A stretch of 54,908 nt of DNA. It comes from Candidatus Planktophila sp. GTDB lineage: Bacteria > Actinomycetota > Actinomycetes > Nanopelagicales > Nanopelagicaceae. Below, in pieces: positions 37,683 to 48,123 of this stretch. A program made the position numbers and the translations under genes. The stretch is taken from assembly GCA_009691145.1 (NCBI GenBank), contig SHVG01000003.1:1-54908 (forward strand). The letters are read 5' to 3'. Position 1 is the stretch's first letter, and every line of letters begins with the position of its first letter. The notes under the pieces are model-generated. The model searched no databases and was not told where the DNA came from. It worked only from the letters and a program-made list of their open reading frames with translations.

Positions 37683-38794
37683 GTAAAGCCTTCTTTGTTT
37701 TAGATGATGGCCGAATCTTTGAGGGCAAATCTTGGGGAGCTAGTGGTAAAACATTTGGCGAGGCCGTTTTCCAAACAGGTATGACGGGCTATCAAGAGAC
37801 GCTCACAGATCCCTCGTATCACAAGCAGGTGGTCGTAATGACTGCGCCACATATCGGCAACACTGGTGTAAACACCGAGGACAATGAGTCTTCAAAGATC
37901 TGGGTCGCTGGTTTCGTTGTGCGTAACCCATCAACACTTACATCAAGCTGGCGCAGTGAAAAGTCGCTAGAGGCCGAGTTAATCGCCCAGAATATTGTTG
38001 GAATCCAGAGCGTAGATACACGTGCAATTACACGTCACCTTCGCGATCGTGGCTCTATGCGTGTGGGTATTTTCTCATGTCTTGATCTCTCCCGTGAAGA
38101 GATGGTCGTAGAAGTTCGCAAGGTCGAAGCAATGATCGGCGCCTTTTTAGTCGCTGATGTTTCTACACCAAATCCATATGTCGTTGCTGCCAATGGAGAA
38201 AAGCGCTATGTCGTAGCCGCACTCGACTTGGGGATAAAAGCTGCAACACCGAGGGCTCTAGCCGACCGTGGTGTCGAGGTGCATGTTCTGCCATTTAACT
38301 CAACTATCGAAGATATTGCAGCGCTTAATCCCGATGGTGTATTCATATCAAATGGTCCTGGCGATCCAGCAACGATGTTAGAGACGATCGATCTAGTTCG
38401 AGAAGTACTGCTGCGCGAGATCCCTATCTTTGGAATATGTTTTGGACATCAGATATTAGGTCGGGCCTTAGGTTTTGAGACCTACAAACTAACTTTTGGA
38501 CATCGTGGAATCAATCAACCAGTCATCGATAAAAACACTGGCAAAGTAGAGATAACATCACATAATCATGGCTTTGCAATTAAAGCCCCTATTGATGCAG
38601 CCTTTTCAACGATTTATGGCAGCGGTGAAGTCACACATGTATCGCTCAATGATGGCGTGGTTGAGGGCTTGCAACTACTTGATAGACCAGCCTTCTCTGT
38701 TCAGTATCACCCCGAAGCTGCCGCTGGCCCGCACGATGCGGCATACCTCTTTGATCGTTTTGTTGAGTTAATGAGTAAAAAAGTGCGTGCCTAA
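37679..38794 (+). CDS. carA: Carbamoyl-phosphate synthase small subunit
   Basis: 371 aa glutaminase subunit. N-terminal domain '[20 protein letters not shown]'; class I amidotransferase domain with nucleophile '[10 protein letters not shown]' and '[13 protein letters not shown]'. Starts at GTG. Shares one base with the carB ATG. Confidence 0.97.
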   Translation: MSKAFFVLDDGRIFEGKSWGASGKTFGEAVFQTGMTGYQETLTDPSYHKQVVVMTAPHIGNTGVNTEDNESSKIWVAGFVVRNPSTLTSSWRSEKSLEAELIAQNIVGIQSVDTRAITRHLRDRGSMRVGIFSCLDLSREEMVVEVRKVEAMIGAFLVADVSTPNPYVVAANGEKRYVVAALDLGIKAATPRALADRGVEVHVLPFNSTIEDIAALNPDGVFISNGPGDPATMLETIDLVREVLLREIPIFGICFGHQILGRALGFETYKLTFGHRGINQPVIDKNTGKVEITSHNHGFAIKAPIDAAFSTIYGSGEVTHVSLNDGVVEGLQLLDRPAFSVQYHPEAAAGPHDAAYLFDRFVELMSKKVRA

Positions 38795-41700
38795 TGCCAT
38801 TGGATCCATCGATAAAATCAGTCCTTGTTATCGGTAGTGGACCCATTGTGATCGGCCAGGCATGCGAATTTGATTACTCGGGTACGCAAGCCTGCAGAGT
38901 TTTGCGCGAAGAGGGAATTCGTGTGGTGCTTGTTAACTCCAACCCTGCAACGATTATGACCGATCCAGAGTTTGCCGATGCAACGTATATCGAGCCGATC
39001 ACATCCGATGCTATTGAAAAGATTATTGCTCATGAAAAACCAGATGCGGTCTTAGCAACTCTGGGTGGGCAGACCGCCCTTAACGCCGCTATTGGATTAT
39101 TTCAAAATGGAATCCTCGCAAAATACGGAGTCCGTTTAATCGGTGCCGATGTCGATGCAATCAACCGTGGTGAAAATCGTGAACTCTTCCGCGAGATCGT
39201 TGGAAAGATCGGTGGCGAATCAGCTAGATCGCTTATCTGTCACACAATGGAAGAGATTGTAGAGGGTGTAAAGAGCCTTGGTTTCCCGGTCGTCATACGG
39301 CCATCTTTTACGATGGGTGGCTTAGGTTCTGGTATCGCCTTTGATCTCGAGCAACTTAATCAGATAGCCGGCGCAGGGCTGCGCCATAGCCCAACATCTG
39401 AAGTCCTCCTTGAAGAGTCAATAATTGGTTGGAAAGAGTACGAACTCGAAGTCATGCGCGATCGCAAGGATAATGTCGTGATCGTCTGCAGTATTGAGAA
39501 TATCGATCCTATGGGCGTACACACTGGTGATTCGATCACAGTTGCCCCGGCTATGACTTTGACCGATGTTGAGTATCAAAAGCTACGTAATTTATCTCTA
39601 GATATTATTCGCGAGGTTGGTGTTGACACAGGAGGTTGCAACATCCAGTTCGCCGTTAACCCTGCCAATGGTCGCATCATCGTCATCGAAATGAATCCAC
39701 GCGTTTCTCGCTCTAGCGCCTTAGCATCAAAGGCGACGGGCTTTCCGATTGCAAAGATCGCGACGAAGTTAGCTATTGGCTATACCCTCGATGAGATTCA
39801 AAACGATATTACTAAAGTCACACCGGCATCCTTTGAGCCAACCTTGGATTATGTAGTTGTTAAGGTGCCGCGATTTGCCTTTGAAAAATTTGCCGATGCT
39901 GACCCACGTCTAACAACAACTATGAAAAGCGTTGGCGAGGCGATGGCTATCGGACGCTCCTTCTCGGAGGCGTTAATGAAGGCGTTGCGCTCACTGGAGC
40001 GCAAAGAAGCGATCTTTACATGGCCGCACTCAAATAGCGATGATAAGCAGGAACTCTTATCGGCGCTGGCCGTGCCAACTGAGTATCGCCTGCAGCAAGT
40101 GCAGCGCGCTATGTGGGCTGGGGCAACTATCGATGAGGTCTTTGCAGCGTGCAAGATAGATCCTTGGTATCTGCGACAGATTCAGTCCATTAACGAGCAG
40201 GCCGCTGTCATCGCACAACCCGGTGATTTAAGTGCCGAGATTTTAAGAGATGCTAAATCTGCAGGTTTTTCCGATGCGCAGATTGGTGTGCTTCGAGGGA
40301 TCTCAGAGGTCGAAGTCCGTCGTATGAGGCATCATTTGAATATCCGCCCGGTGTATAAAACAGTGGATACGTGTGCCGCTGAATTTGAAGCCTTCACTCC
40401 GTATCACTACTCAAGTTATGAGAAGGAGAGTGAGGTACGGGCACGGACAACACCGGCTGTAATTATCTTGGGTAGTGGTCCGAATCGCATCGGTCAAGGA
40501 ATTGAGTTTGATTACTCCTGTGTTCATGCATCCTTTGCACTGCGTGATGCAGGTTATGAGACGATAATGATTAACTGCAACCCTGAAACTGTTTCAACTG
40601 ATTATGACACTAGTAACCGCCTCTATTTCGAACCTCTTACGCTCGAGGATGTCCTGGAGGTTATTCACGCTGAAACCCAGGCGGGACCGCTTCTGGGAGT
40701 CATAACACAGCTTGGCGGTCAGACACCGTTAGGACTTGCAGCGGGATTAAAGGCCAATGGTGTAAATATTTTGGGCACGAGTCCTGAGGCGATTAATCTA
40801 GCTGAAGAGCGTGGTGCCTTCGGTCAAATATTGGCCGATCAAAAACTTAACGCACCAGAGTTCGGAATGGCATCGTCACAGTTAGAGGCCATAACGATCG
40901 CCACACTTATCGGATATCCCGTACTTGTACGACCATCCTTTGTTTTGGGTGGACGTGGCATGGAGATCGTTTACGACGATAGCGCCCTTGCTGGTTTTAT
41001 TACACGAGCCACCGATATAACCCCTGATCATCCGGTTTTAGTCGATCGTTTTCTAGATAGCGCAATCGAAATAGATGTCGATGCGCTCTTCGATGGTACC
41101 GAACTCTTCTTAGGGGGAGTCATGGAGCATATTGAAGAGGCTGGTATTCATAGTGGTGATAGCGCTTGCGTGCTGCCATCTATGACTATTTCTGCTGCGC
41201 AGTTGAAAGAGATTAAATTGGCTACGACAAAAATCGCACAAGCCGTCGGTGTTCTCGGTTTAATTAATATTCAATTCGCTATTGCCGGCGATATTCTCTA
41301 TGTATTAGAGGCTAATCCACGTGCATCACGCACCGTGCCATTTGTCAGCAAGGCAACAGGTGTTGCATTAGCTAAGGCCGCTGCACGCATCTCACTTGGC
41401 ACAACAATCGCAGAGCTGCGTAGCGAGGCAATCTTGCCAGCTACCGGCGATGCTGTTGCAAAGGGCGTCTCGGTTAAAGAGGCTGTACTGCCATGGAACC
41501 GATTCCGTCGCACCGATGGTCGTGGAGTCGATGCGATTCTGGGTCCTGAGATGCGATCAACGGGAGAGGTAATGGGGATTTCCCCTGGCTTTGGAGAGAG
41601 TTATGCAAAGTCACAGATACAGGCCTTTGGCCCACTGCCAAAGAGCGGAACGGTATTCATCTCCCTTGCCGACAAGGACAAGGCATCAGGGATAGAGGCG

Positions 41701-42054
41701 GCGGCGGGGTTGGCTGCCTTAGGTTTTACAATCTTGGCAACCGATGGAACTGCGCGATATTTAGCCCAACATGGAGTAGTTTCCATATCTGTTCGCAAGC
41801 ATTCAGATGGTACGGGCCCGATGGGCGAGCCGACGATAGTAGAGATAATTAACTCGGGGGATATTGATTTAGTGATTAACACACCAGTAGGTAGAGGCAC
41901 TCGAGCCGATGGTTGGTTGATTCGTACCGCGGCGGTGCAACGATCGATTCCAATTATTACTACAACGGCCGGCTTTAGTGCAGCCGTTGAAGGAATTCGC
42001 TTTCTACAGTCAAACGAGCTATCGATAAAATCACTGCAAGAGTGGTTGGCATAG
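38794..42054 (+). CDS. carB: Carbamoyl-phosphate synthase large subunit
   Basis: 1086 aa with two homologous ATP-grasp halves ('[16 protein letters not shown]', '[16 protein letters not shown]'), each after a 'GSGP..IGQ..EFDYS' pre-ATP-grasp motif, an oligomerisation segment between them and a C-terminal allosteric MGS domain ('[20 protein letters not shown]'). Makes carbamoyl phosphate for both UMP and arginine. Full length, no frameshift. Confidence 0.98.
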   Translation: MPLDPSIKSVLVIGSGPIVIGQACEFDYSGTQACRVLREEGIRVVLVNSNPATIMTDPEFADATYIEPITSDAIEKIIAHEKPDAVLATLGGQTALNAAIGLFQNGILAKYGVRLIGADVDAINRGENRELFREIVGKIGGESARSLICHTMEEIVEGVKSLGFPVVIRPSFTMGGLGSGIAFDLEQLNQIAGAGLRHSPTSEVLLEESIIGWKEYELEVMRDRKDNVVIVCSIENIDPMGVHTGDSITVAPAMTLTDVEYQKLRNLSLDIIREVGVDTGGCNIQFAVNPANGRIIVIEMNPRVSRSSALASKATGFPIAKIATKLAIGYTLDEIQNDITKVTPASFEPTLDYVVVKVPRFAFEKFADADPRLTTTMKSVGEAMAIGRSFSEALMKALRSLERKEAIFTWPHSNSDDKQELLSALAVPTEYRLQQVQRAMWAGATIDEVFAACKIDPWYLRQIQSINEQAAVIAQPGDLSAEILRDAKSAGFSDAQIGVLRGISEVEVRRMRHHLNIRPVYKTVDTCAAEFEAFTPYHYSSYEKESEVRARTTPAVIILGSGPNRIGQGIEFDYSCVHASFALRDAGYETIMINCNPETVSTDYDTSNRLYFEPLTLEDVLEVIHAETQAGPLLGVITQLGGQTPLGLAAGLKANGVNILGTSPEAINLAEERGAFGQILADQKLNAPEFGMASSQLEAITIATLIGYPVLVRPSFVLGGRGMEIVYDDSALAGFITRATDITPDHPVLVDRFLDSAIEIDVDALFDGTELFLGGVMEHIEEAGIHSGDSACVLPSMTISAAQLKEIKLATTKIAQAVGVLGLINIQFAIAGDILYVLEANPRASRTVPFVSKATGVALAKAAARISLGTTIAELRSEAILPATGDAVAKGVSVKEAVLPWNRFRRTDGRGVDAILGPEMRSTGEVMGISPGFGESYAKSQIQAFGPLPKSGTVFISLADKDKASGIEAAAGLAALGFTILATDGTARYLAQHGVVSISVRKHSDGTGPMGEPTIVEIINSGDIDLVINTPVGRGTRADGWLIRTAAVQRSIPIITTTAGFSAAVEGIRFLQSNELSIKSLQEWLA

Positions 42055-42056
42055 TG

Positions 42057-42893
42057 ATGGTGCAGATTAATAAGAATGCGGCTCAGATAAAAGCAACGCT
42101 AGTAAGCAATAAACGCGTTGGCCAGTATTACCAGTTAATAATCAATATCGGAAATATTGCAAACCTTTGCAAGCCAGGTAACTTTGTTGCGATAAGCGTC
42201 GGCGGTGAGGCGTCACCTATGGTTCTAAGACGTGCCTTTGCGATCTCACGTGTATCGGTCAGCACTGCATTTGGTGGAACTATGGAGCTCATCGTTGCAC
42301 CGTACGGTCAGGGCAGTATGTGGTTATGCGCACAGGCCGAGGGCGCGACCTTAGATGTCGTGGTACCGCTAGGTACTGCATTTGGAATTCCGACAGAGCC
42401 CGTACAGGTCTTACTCGTTGGTGGGGGATATGGTTCGGCGCCGTTATTTGGATTAGCAGAGACTCTTAATGCACGTGGCTGCCGTGTCGATATGTTGCTG
42501 GGTGCAAGTACGGCCGGAAAGATTTATGCGCCAATGGAGGGCAAGCGCGCAGTTAATTCACTGCGTATCTATACCGAAGATGGTTCAATGGGCCAGATGG
42601 GTTGGGTGACCGATCCCATTGCATCGCTGATCGCCGATCTAAATATTGCAGTTATTTACTCATGCGGGCCGATGGCGATGCTCTCGGCCATCAATGCGAT
42701 TACATCGGGGAGAGATGTTGTTCACCAGTGCGCTGTCGAAGAGTCAATGGCCTGTGGCATCGGTATCTGCATGACATGCGTGCTTCCCGTGGCCGATGAA
42801 ACTGGCGCGGTATCGATGCTGCGCTCATGTATCGATGGACCTGTGATGGATGGCGCCTTTGTACAGTGGGACAAGGTTGGTCAGGCTTTATGA
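42057..42893 (+). CDS. pyrK: Dihydroorotate dehydrogenase electron transfer subunit PyrK
   Basis: 278 aa FAD/[2Fe-2S] protein of class 1B DHODs, passing electrons from PyrD to NAD+. Ferredoxin reductase-like FAD part ('PMVLRRAFAISRVS') and NAD part ('VLLVGGGYGSAPLFGLAE'). The C-terminal iron-sulphur cysteines lie in 'CAVEESMACGIGICMTCVLP' and 'LRSCIDGPVMDG'. Start ATG 42057, or GTG 42054 overlapping the carB TAG. ATGA overlap with pyrD. Confidence 0.93.
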   Translation: MVQINKNAAQIKATLVSNKRVGQYYQLIINIGNIANLCKPGNFVAISVGGEASPMVLRRAFAISRVSVSTAFGGTMELIVAPYGQGSMWLCAQAEGATLDVVVPLGTAFGIPTEPVQVLLVGGGYGSAPLFGLAETLNARGCRVDMLLGASTAGKIYAPMEGKRAVNSLRIYTEDGSMGQMGWVTDPIASLIADLNIAVIYSCGPMAMLSAINAITSGRDVVHQCAVEESMACGIGICMTCVLPVADETGAVSMLRSCIDGPVMDGAFVQWDKVGQAL

Positions 42894-43831
42894 CTAGCGT
42901 GGATTTCTCAACGACTATTGGCAACGCTTGGTTTCCAACTCCGATCTTTACGGCAAGTGGATGTGCGAGCTCTGGTCGCGAACTCGCACAGTTTTTCCCG
43001 CTGCATGATGTTGGTGGTGTTGTAACAAAATCAGTAATGAGCAAGGCTCGTGCAGGCCGCCCAACACCGCGCATGGCTGAGACACCCAGCGGAATGCTCA
43101 ACTCAATCGGACTTCAAGGCCCGGGTATCGATGCCTTTATCGCTACAGATATTCCCTATTTAATCAAGCAGAAGGTGCGCATTATCGTCTCAATTGCGGG
43201 GGAGACCGTTGAAGAGTACTCAACACTTGCACGCAAGCTGCGCTCGGTTGCAGGTATCAGCGCGCTCGAAGTAAATATCTCATGTCCAAATGTTGAAAAT
43301 CGTGGACTTGTATTTGCCTGCGATCCCGATGCATCACGACGCGTTATTGATGGTGTGCGCCGAACAATTGGCGGAGAGCTCCCGATTATTGCAAAACTAT
43401 CTCCCGATGTAACAGATCTAGTTTCAATCGCTCGTGGTGTTGTCGATGCCGGCGCCGATGCATTAGCTCTGATAAACACCGTACTTGGAATGGTGATCAA
43501 CCTTGACACGATGCGCCCGCATCTAGGCGGTAAGACTGGTGGCCTATCGGGTCCTGCGATAAAGCCGATAGCTGTACGCGCGGTATATCAGGTCCACGAA
43601 GCCTTGCCCAAGGTGCCGATTCTTGGAATGGGCGGAGTCTCAAATGGTCGCGATGCACTTGAAATGATCGCCGCTGGTGCAAGTGGCGTCTCTATCGGTA
43701 CGGCAAGTTTCGGTAATCCCATGGCCTTGATATCTATTCAAAAAGAGTTGAAAGAGCTTCTCAGCATAAAGGGTTTTGCATCGCTCTCAGATGCGATTGG
43801 CTATGCCCACCGTATTGAGGAGCCACAATAA
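42890..43831 (+). CDS. pyrD: Dihydroorotate dehydrogenase, class 1B catalytic subunit
   Basis: 313 aa FMN TIM-barrel. 'PIFTASGCASSG', 'SIGLQGPGIDAFI', 'EVNISCPNVENRG' (catalytic Cys in the class 1B loop) and 'LGMGGVSNGRDALEMIAAGA'. The Cys and the adjacent pyrK argue for an NAD-linked enzyme, unlike the quinone-linked class 2 of mycobacteria. ATG 42890 overlaps the pyrK TGA; upstream frame is shadow. Confidence 0.95.
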   Translation: MTSVDFSTTIGNAWFPTPIFTASGCASSGRELAQFFPLHDVGGVVTKSVMSKARAGRPTPRMAETPSGMLNSIGLQGPGIDAFIATDIPYLIKQKVRIIVSIAGETVEEYSTLARKLRSVAGISALEVNISCPNVENRGLVFACDPDASRRVIDGVRRTIGGELPIIAKLSPDVTDLVSIARGVVDAGADALALINTVLGMVINLDTMRPHLGGKTGGLSGPAIKPIAVRAVYQVHEALPKVPILGMGGVSNGRDALEMIAAGASGVSIGTASFGNPMALISIQKELKELLSIKGFASLSDAIGYAHRIEEPQ

Positions 43832-43832
43832 G

Positions 43833-44537
43833 ATGAACACGAAGGCGCCTGTTGTTCTAGCTGTAGACACACCTGATTTAGCAACAGCGATTGAATGGGT
43901 GAAGGCAACACAAGGACTGGTCTCTGTTTACAAATTGGGATTGGAGTTTTTTTTAACCTTTGGTCACGATGGTGTACGAGCTATTGCAAACGAGACCGAT
44001 AGCGATATCTTTTTAGATTTAAAGCTCCACGATATTCCACACACTGTCAGTGGTGCGGCCCGTGCAATCTCTGCGCTTCGCCCAAAGTATCTGACCGTGC
44101 ATGCATCTGGTGGTAGCTCGATGGTCGCTGCAGCAGTAGAGGCCGTACCCTCTACATTTGTTACGGGGGTTACGATCTTGACTTCGCTATCTGAATCTGA
44201 TGTAACGGGAATTGGCTTTAAAGATAACGCCCTAGACAGCGCAGTAGGCCTATCCAGAGTTGCAGTTGCGGCAGGGGCGCGTGCAATTGTCTGCTCTCCG
44301 CTTGAAATTCTTGCAATCCGTCAGAGCGTTGGCCCAGAGATCACGATTATCACACCGGGAGTTCGACCGGCAGAGTTTTCATCCAGCGATGATCAGGCAC
44401 GGACTATGACACCACGTGAGGCGATAGATAGAGGCGCAGATCTTGTTGTTATTGGTCGGCCAATTACGTCGGCTTGGAGTGAGGGCGCATCGGCGATGCG
44501 AGAGCGCACGGAGCTAATCTGCGCGCAGATTCTCTAA
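43833..44537 (+). CDS. pyrF: Orotidine 5'-phosphate decarboxylase
   Basis: 234 aa. 'VVLAVDTPDLATAIEWV', 'FLDLKLHDIPHTV' (catalytic Lys-Asp network) and 'ITPGVRPAEFSSSDDQAR'. Start ATG 43833 with GAGGAG upstream, one base after the pyrD stop; the frame extends further upstream without homology. Completes UMP synthesis except pyrE, which is not in the window. Confidence 0.95.
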   Translation: MNTKAPVVLAVDTPDLATAIEWVKATQGLVSVYKLGLEFFLTFGHDGVRAIANETDSDIFLDLKLHDIPHTVSGAARAISALRPKYLTVHASGGSSMVAAAVEAVPSTFVTGVTILTSLSESDVTGIGFKDNALDSAVGLSRVAVAAGARAIVCSPLEILAIRQSVGPEITIITPGVRPAEFSSSDDQARTMTPREAIDRGADLVVIGRPITSAWSEGASAMRERTELICAQIL

Positions 44538-44553
44538 TTTCTTGCCATTGCAC

Positions 44554-44559
44554 TAGATT
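44554..44559 (+). promoter_or_regulatory. Possible leaderless -10 (TAGATT) for the mIHF-Gmk gene
   Basis: TAGATT lies six bases before the ATG at 44566, the spacing expected when transcription begins at the A of the start codon. No Shine-Dalgarno is visible, which supports leaderless expression. No clear -35. Confidence 0.4.
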
Positions 44560-44565
44560 TCCTAC

Positions 44566-45438
44566 ATGGGCGCACCTCCGATACTCACTGTCGAACAACG
44601 CGCCGCTGCGCTATTAAAAGCTAGCCAATCACGTAGGCGGCGCGCCGATATAAAGGCCAAGATTAAAAGCGGTGAGTTCTCTATCGATACAGTGCTAGAG
44701 ATAGCGGCCAATGAAGATGCCGTAGCCAAGATGAGAGTACGCGAACTACTAGAGGCTTTAAGTGGCGTTGGAAAAGTGCGGGCAAGTGCATTGATGCAGC
44801 GGTTAAATATCTCGCCAACGCGTAGAATTGCAGGGCTAGGCCGTCATCAGATTAAAGAGTTGCGAAACGAGTTTATGAAATCATCACATGCAATAAAGCC
44901 GGGCAAACTCCTTGTCCTCTCGGGTCCTGGCGGAGTGGGTAAAAGTACGGTCGCTGCCAGATTACGAGCATCAGGGGATTTCTGGGTTAGTGTTTCAGCG
45001 ACAACACGATCACCGCGCTCTAATGAATATGATGGTGTTGATTATTTTTTCATAAGCGATGAAGAGTTTTCGCGCAGAGTTCGTGGCGATGAGTTTTTAG
45101 AGTGGGCCGAGTTTGCAGGAAGTAGATATGGCACGCCTAGTTCAGCAGTTGAAGAGGCCTTGCTTGCAGGTCGCAACGTACTACTTGAGATTGAGATCGA
45201 TGGTGCTAAGCAGGTAAAGTCACATCTTCCCGCCTCGCTCCTTGTCTTCTTAGAGCCACCAACATGGGAAGAGTTAATAGCCCGCCTTGAGGGTCGCGGC
45301 ACCGATACTCCCGAGCGCCGAGCCGAGAGGTTGCAGTTAGCCCAAGATGAGCTAGCCGCGGCCCCATTCTTTGACCTTGTTATCGTCAATGATCAGGTCG
45401 AGAGGGTTGTAGAACAACTGATAGGATTGACCTCTTGA
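44566..45438 (+). CDS. gmk: Fusion of integration host factor mIHF with guanylate kinase
   Basis: 290 aa. Residues 1-103 match actinobacterial mIHF ('TVEQRAAALLKASQSRRRR', then helix-two-turn-helix 'GVGKVRASALMQRLNISPTR'). Residues about 110-290 are a complete guanylate kinase: P-loop 'LSGPGGVGKSTVA', GMP site 'SATTRSPRSNEYDGVDYFF', 'LLEIEIDGAKQVK' and lid 'RLEGRGTDTPERRAERL'. In most actinobacteria mihF and gmk are adjacent separate genes. Here no stop separates them; Met104 (ATG 44875) could allow internal initiation, though its ribosome site is poor. Confidence 0.93.
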   Translation: MGAPPILTVEQRAAALLKASQSRRRRADIKAKIKSGEFSIDTVLEIAANEDAVAKMRVRELLEALSGVGKVRASALMQRLNISPTRRIAGLGRHQIKELRNEFMKSSHAIKPGKLLVLSGPGGVGKSTVAARLRASGDFWVSVSATTRSPRSNEYDGVDYFFISDEEFSRRVRGDEFLEWAEFAGSRYGTPSSAVEEALLAGRNVLLEIEIDGAKQVKSHLPASLLVFLEPPTWEELIARLEGRGTDTPERRAERLQLAQDELAAAPFFDLVIVNDQVERVVEQLIGLTS

Positions 45439-45474
45439 CAACACGGTTGCAGCGGATATGAGCGAGGAATAACT

Positions 45475-45723
45475 ATGGATGGCATCACAAATCCACCGAT
45501 TGATGAGCTTTTAGATAAGAGTGGCTCGAAATACAGCCTCGTTCTCTATGCCGCAAAGCGTGCACGTCAGATCAACGCATATTATTCACAGCTCGGAGAA
45601 GGCCTACTCGAATACGTAGGACCTCTCGTTGAGACACATATTCATGAGAAGCCACTATCTATCGCTCTTCGCGAGATTAATGAAGGCTTACTCACCATTG
45701 AAAATCTCGAACCAACGGCTTAA
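45475..45723 (+). CDS. rpoZ: RNA polymerase omega subunit
   Basis: 82 aa. '[20 protein letters not shown]' and '[18 protein letters not shown]' are the conserved omega segments; '[15 protein letters not shown]' closes it. Position after gmk and before coaBC is standard for actinobacteria. GAGGAA upstream. Confidence 0.95.
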   Translation: MDGITNPPIDELLDKSGSKYSLVLYAAKRARQINAYYSQLGEGLLEYVGPLVETHIHEKPLSIALREINEGLLTIENLEPTA

Positions 45724-45740
45724 ATAGCTCTTCTCTAACT

Positions 45741-46925
45741 ATGTCCGCCACCGCTCGTGAGGTTGTTCTCGGAGTTGGGGCGGGAATCGCTGCCTATAAA
45801 TCCTGCGATCTTCTGCGCCGTCTGCAAGATCGTGGATATGCAATAACCGTTGTACCAACCCCCTCATCACTTAACTTCGTTGGGGCTGCAACCTGGCAGG
45901 CGCTCTCCGGCCGCCCCGTAGCTACAGCGGTCTGGGAAAATACGCATGAGGTTTCACATATCTCTATCTCCGAGCGGGCAGATTTCTTTCTTATCGCACC
46001 AGCAACTGCAGATTTAATTGCACGCATCGCTGCAGGACGCGCCGATGATCTACTGACTAACTTAGTACTGGCATCAGATGCGCCGATAATGATTGTCCCT
46101 GCGATGCATCCACAGATGTGGAACGACCCAGCGACCGTTGCCAATGTTGCAACGCTGCGTAGCCGTGGATACACCGTTATGGAGCCCGAGGTCGGGCGAT
46201 TAACCGGCAGTGATACAGGGCAGGGGAGATTTCCAGATACTTCGGCGATCATCGATCGTTTCGATGCAATCACCGGCAACATACGGGACTTAGTAGGCAA
46301 ACGGATTTTAATCTCTGGTGGTGGCACGCGAGAGGCGATCGATCCAGTGCGATTTATCGGTAACCGCTCATCGGGAAAACAGTCAATGGCGATTGCTCGG
46401 GCAGCGGCGCTGCGAGGGGCCGATGTACATCTAGTGGCGGCCAACATCGATACCTCGACTCTTAGCGGTGTCACAGTTAGGCATGTCGAGAGCGCGGCCG
46501 ATATGGGCGCGGGATTAGCAGAAGAGTTTGCATCCTGTGATGTGCTTATAATGTGCGCAGCCGTTGCAGATGTAAAGCCTGTGCACAGTGTTGTAGAGAA
46601 GATTAAGAAATCTCTTTTTACATCGATCGAGTTAGAGGCAAACCCTGATCTTTTAGCCGAGCTTGGGGCGCGCAAGACAGGTCAGGTCATGATCGGCTTT
46701 GCCGCCGAGACAAGCAATCTGGCTGAGTCGGCCCGATCTAAGTTAGTGGCAAAGGGTTTAGATATTATCTATGTAAACGACGTGAGCAATGGCGCTATCT
46801 TCGGAAAAGATACGACATCGGGTATCATTATCACACGCACTGGTGCGGATATAGCGCTCAAGGAAGTCTCCAAAGACGCTCTAGCAAATCTCCTTCTTGA
46901 TCACGCCATCCGGCAGTTAGGTTAA
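45741..46925 (+). CDS. coaBC: Bifunctional phosphopantothenoylcysteine decarboxylase/synthetase
   Basis: 394 aa CoA-pathway enzyme. The CoaC flavoprotein half (1-180) has '[17 protein letters not shown]', catalytic His in '[12 protein letters not shown]', and 'PAMHPQMW' (the PAMH variant also seen in mycobacteria). The CoaB half (about 190-394) has '[19 protein letters not shown]', '[10 protein letters not shown]' and '[19 protein letters not shown]'. A 293-codon antisense frame across it is a shadow. Confidence 0.96.
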   Translation: MSATAREVVLGVGAGIAAYKSCDLLRRLQDRGYAITVVPTPSSLNFVGAATWQALSGRPVATAVWENTHEVSHISISERADFFLIAPATADLIARIAAGRADDLLTNLVLASDAPIMIVPAMHPQMWNDPATVANVATLRSRGYTVMEPEVGRLTGSDTGQGRFPDTSAIIDRFDAITGNIRDLVGKRILISGGGTREAIDPVRFIGNRSSGKQSMAIARAAALRGADVHLVAANIDTSTLSGVTVRHVESAADMGAGLAEEFASCDVLIMCAAVADVKPVHSVVEKIKKSLFTSIELEANPDLLAELGARKTGQVMIGFAAETSNLAESARSKLVAKGLDIIYVNDVSNGAIFGKDTTSGIIITRTGADIALKEVSKDALANLLLDHAIRQLG

Positions 46926-46929
46926 AAAT

Positions 46930-48120
46930 ATGTCAAAGCGTCTCTTTACCTCAGAGTCTGTAACCGAAGGGCATCCAGACAAGATCGCGGATGCGATCTC
47001 TGATGCAGTCCTTGACTCACTTCTTACACAAGACATCAAAAGTCGAGTAGCCATTGAAACCTTGATTACAACCGGCCAAGTTCACGTAGCTGGAGAAGTA
47101 ACTACCGATGGCTATGCCGACGTCAATACAATCGTTCGCGACACTGTTTTAAATATCGGATATGACTCATCGGAAAAGGGCTTTGATGGAAATAGTTGTG
47201 GCGTATCGATCTCGATTGGACAACAGTCACAAGATATCGCCCAAGGTGTTAATGATGCATACGAACACCGTGTTGCAGCTGGTGCTGATCCTTTAGATTT
47301 ACAGGGTGCAGGTGATCAGGGTTTGATGTTTGGTTATGCATGCGATGACACCAAAGAGCTCATGCCTCTGCCGATCTGGTTAGCACATGCGCTAGCCCAG
47401 CAGCTTTCCAAGGTTCGCAAATCTGGCGTCCTTCCTTACCTTCGCCCCGATGGTAAGACACAAGTAACTATTGAATACGATGGCGATCGCGCAGTCGCAC
47501 TCAACACCGTTGTTATCTCTAGTCAGCATGCCGAAGATGTCGATGTCGCAGCGAAGTTAACCCCAGAGATTATTGAGTACGTTATCGAGCCAATCCTGGC
47601 CACGATTGATCTTTCACGCAAAGATCTAAAGACGCTTATTAATCCAACCGGACGCTTTGTCATCGGTGGGCCAATGGGTGATGCTGGCTTAACTGGTCGC
47701 AAAATTATCGTGGATACATATGGAGGAATGGCCCGTCACGGCGGGGGAGCCTTTAGTGGAAAGGATCCATCAAAGGTAGATAGATCGGCTGCCTATGCGA
47801 TGCGTTGGGTTGCAAAAAATGTTGTTGCCGCCGGTCTTGCTCGCAGATGCGAAGTGCAAGTTGCCTATGCAATCGGTAAGGCACAGCCTGTCGGACTTTT
47901 CGTCGAAACATTCGGGACAGAAAGCGTTCCAGTAGCAAAGATTCAAGATGCAGTTCTTGCCGTCTTTGATTTGCGACCAGCTGCAATCATTAGAGATCTA
48001 GAGCTCCTGCGTCCCATCTATAAACTGACAAGTGCATACGGTCACTTCGGTCGCGAACTTCCAGAGTTTACCTGGGAGCGTACTGATCGCGTAAGCGCAC
48101 TTCAAAGCGCTATTAAGTAG
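46930..48120 (+). CDS. metK: S-adenosylmethionine synthetase
   Basis: 396 aa. '[20 protein letters not shown]' (ATP site), '[12 protein letters not shown]', '[20 protein letters not shown]' and '[19 protein letters not shown]'. Five bases after coaBC; no SAM riboswitch fits in the gap. Confidence 0.98.
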   Translation: MSKRLFTSESVTEGHPDKIADAISDAVLDSLLTQDIKSRVAIETLITTGQVHVAGEVTTDGYADVNTIVRDTVLNIGYDSSEKGFDGNSCGVSISIGQQSQDIAQGVNDAYEHRVAAGADPLDLQGAGDQGLMFGYACDDTKELMPLPIWLAHALAQQLSKVRKSGVLPYLRPDGKTQVTIEYDGDRAVALNTVVISSQHAEDVDVAAKLTPEIIEYVIEPILATIDLSRKDLKTLINPTGRFVIGGPMGDAGLTGRKIIVDTYGGMARHGGGAFSGKDPSKVDRSAAYAMRWVAKNVVAAGLARRCEVQVAYAIGKAQPVGLFVETFGTESVPVAKIQDAVLAVFDLRPAAIIRDLELLRPIYKLTSAYGHFGRELPEFTWERTDRVSALQSAIK

Positions 48121-48123
48121 AGC

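Noticed and set aside
45794-46675. 293-codon open frame antisense to coaBC
   Set aside because: coaBC on the other strand has full motifs and proper context; the antisense product is Ser/Ala/Arg-rich low-complexity typical of a shadow frame.
46926-46929. SAM riboswitch for metK
   Set aside because: Only four bases separate coaBC and metK; no aptamer possible.
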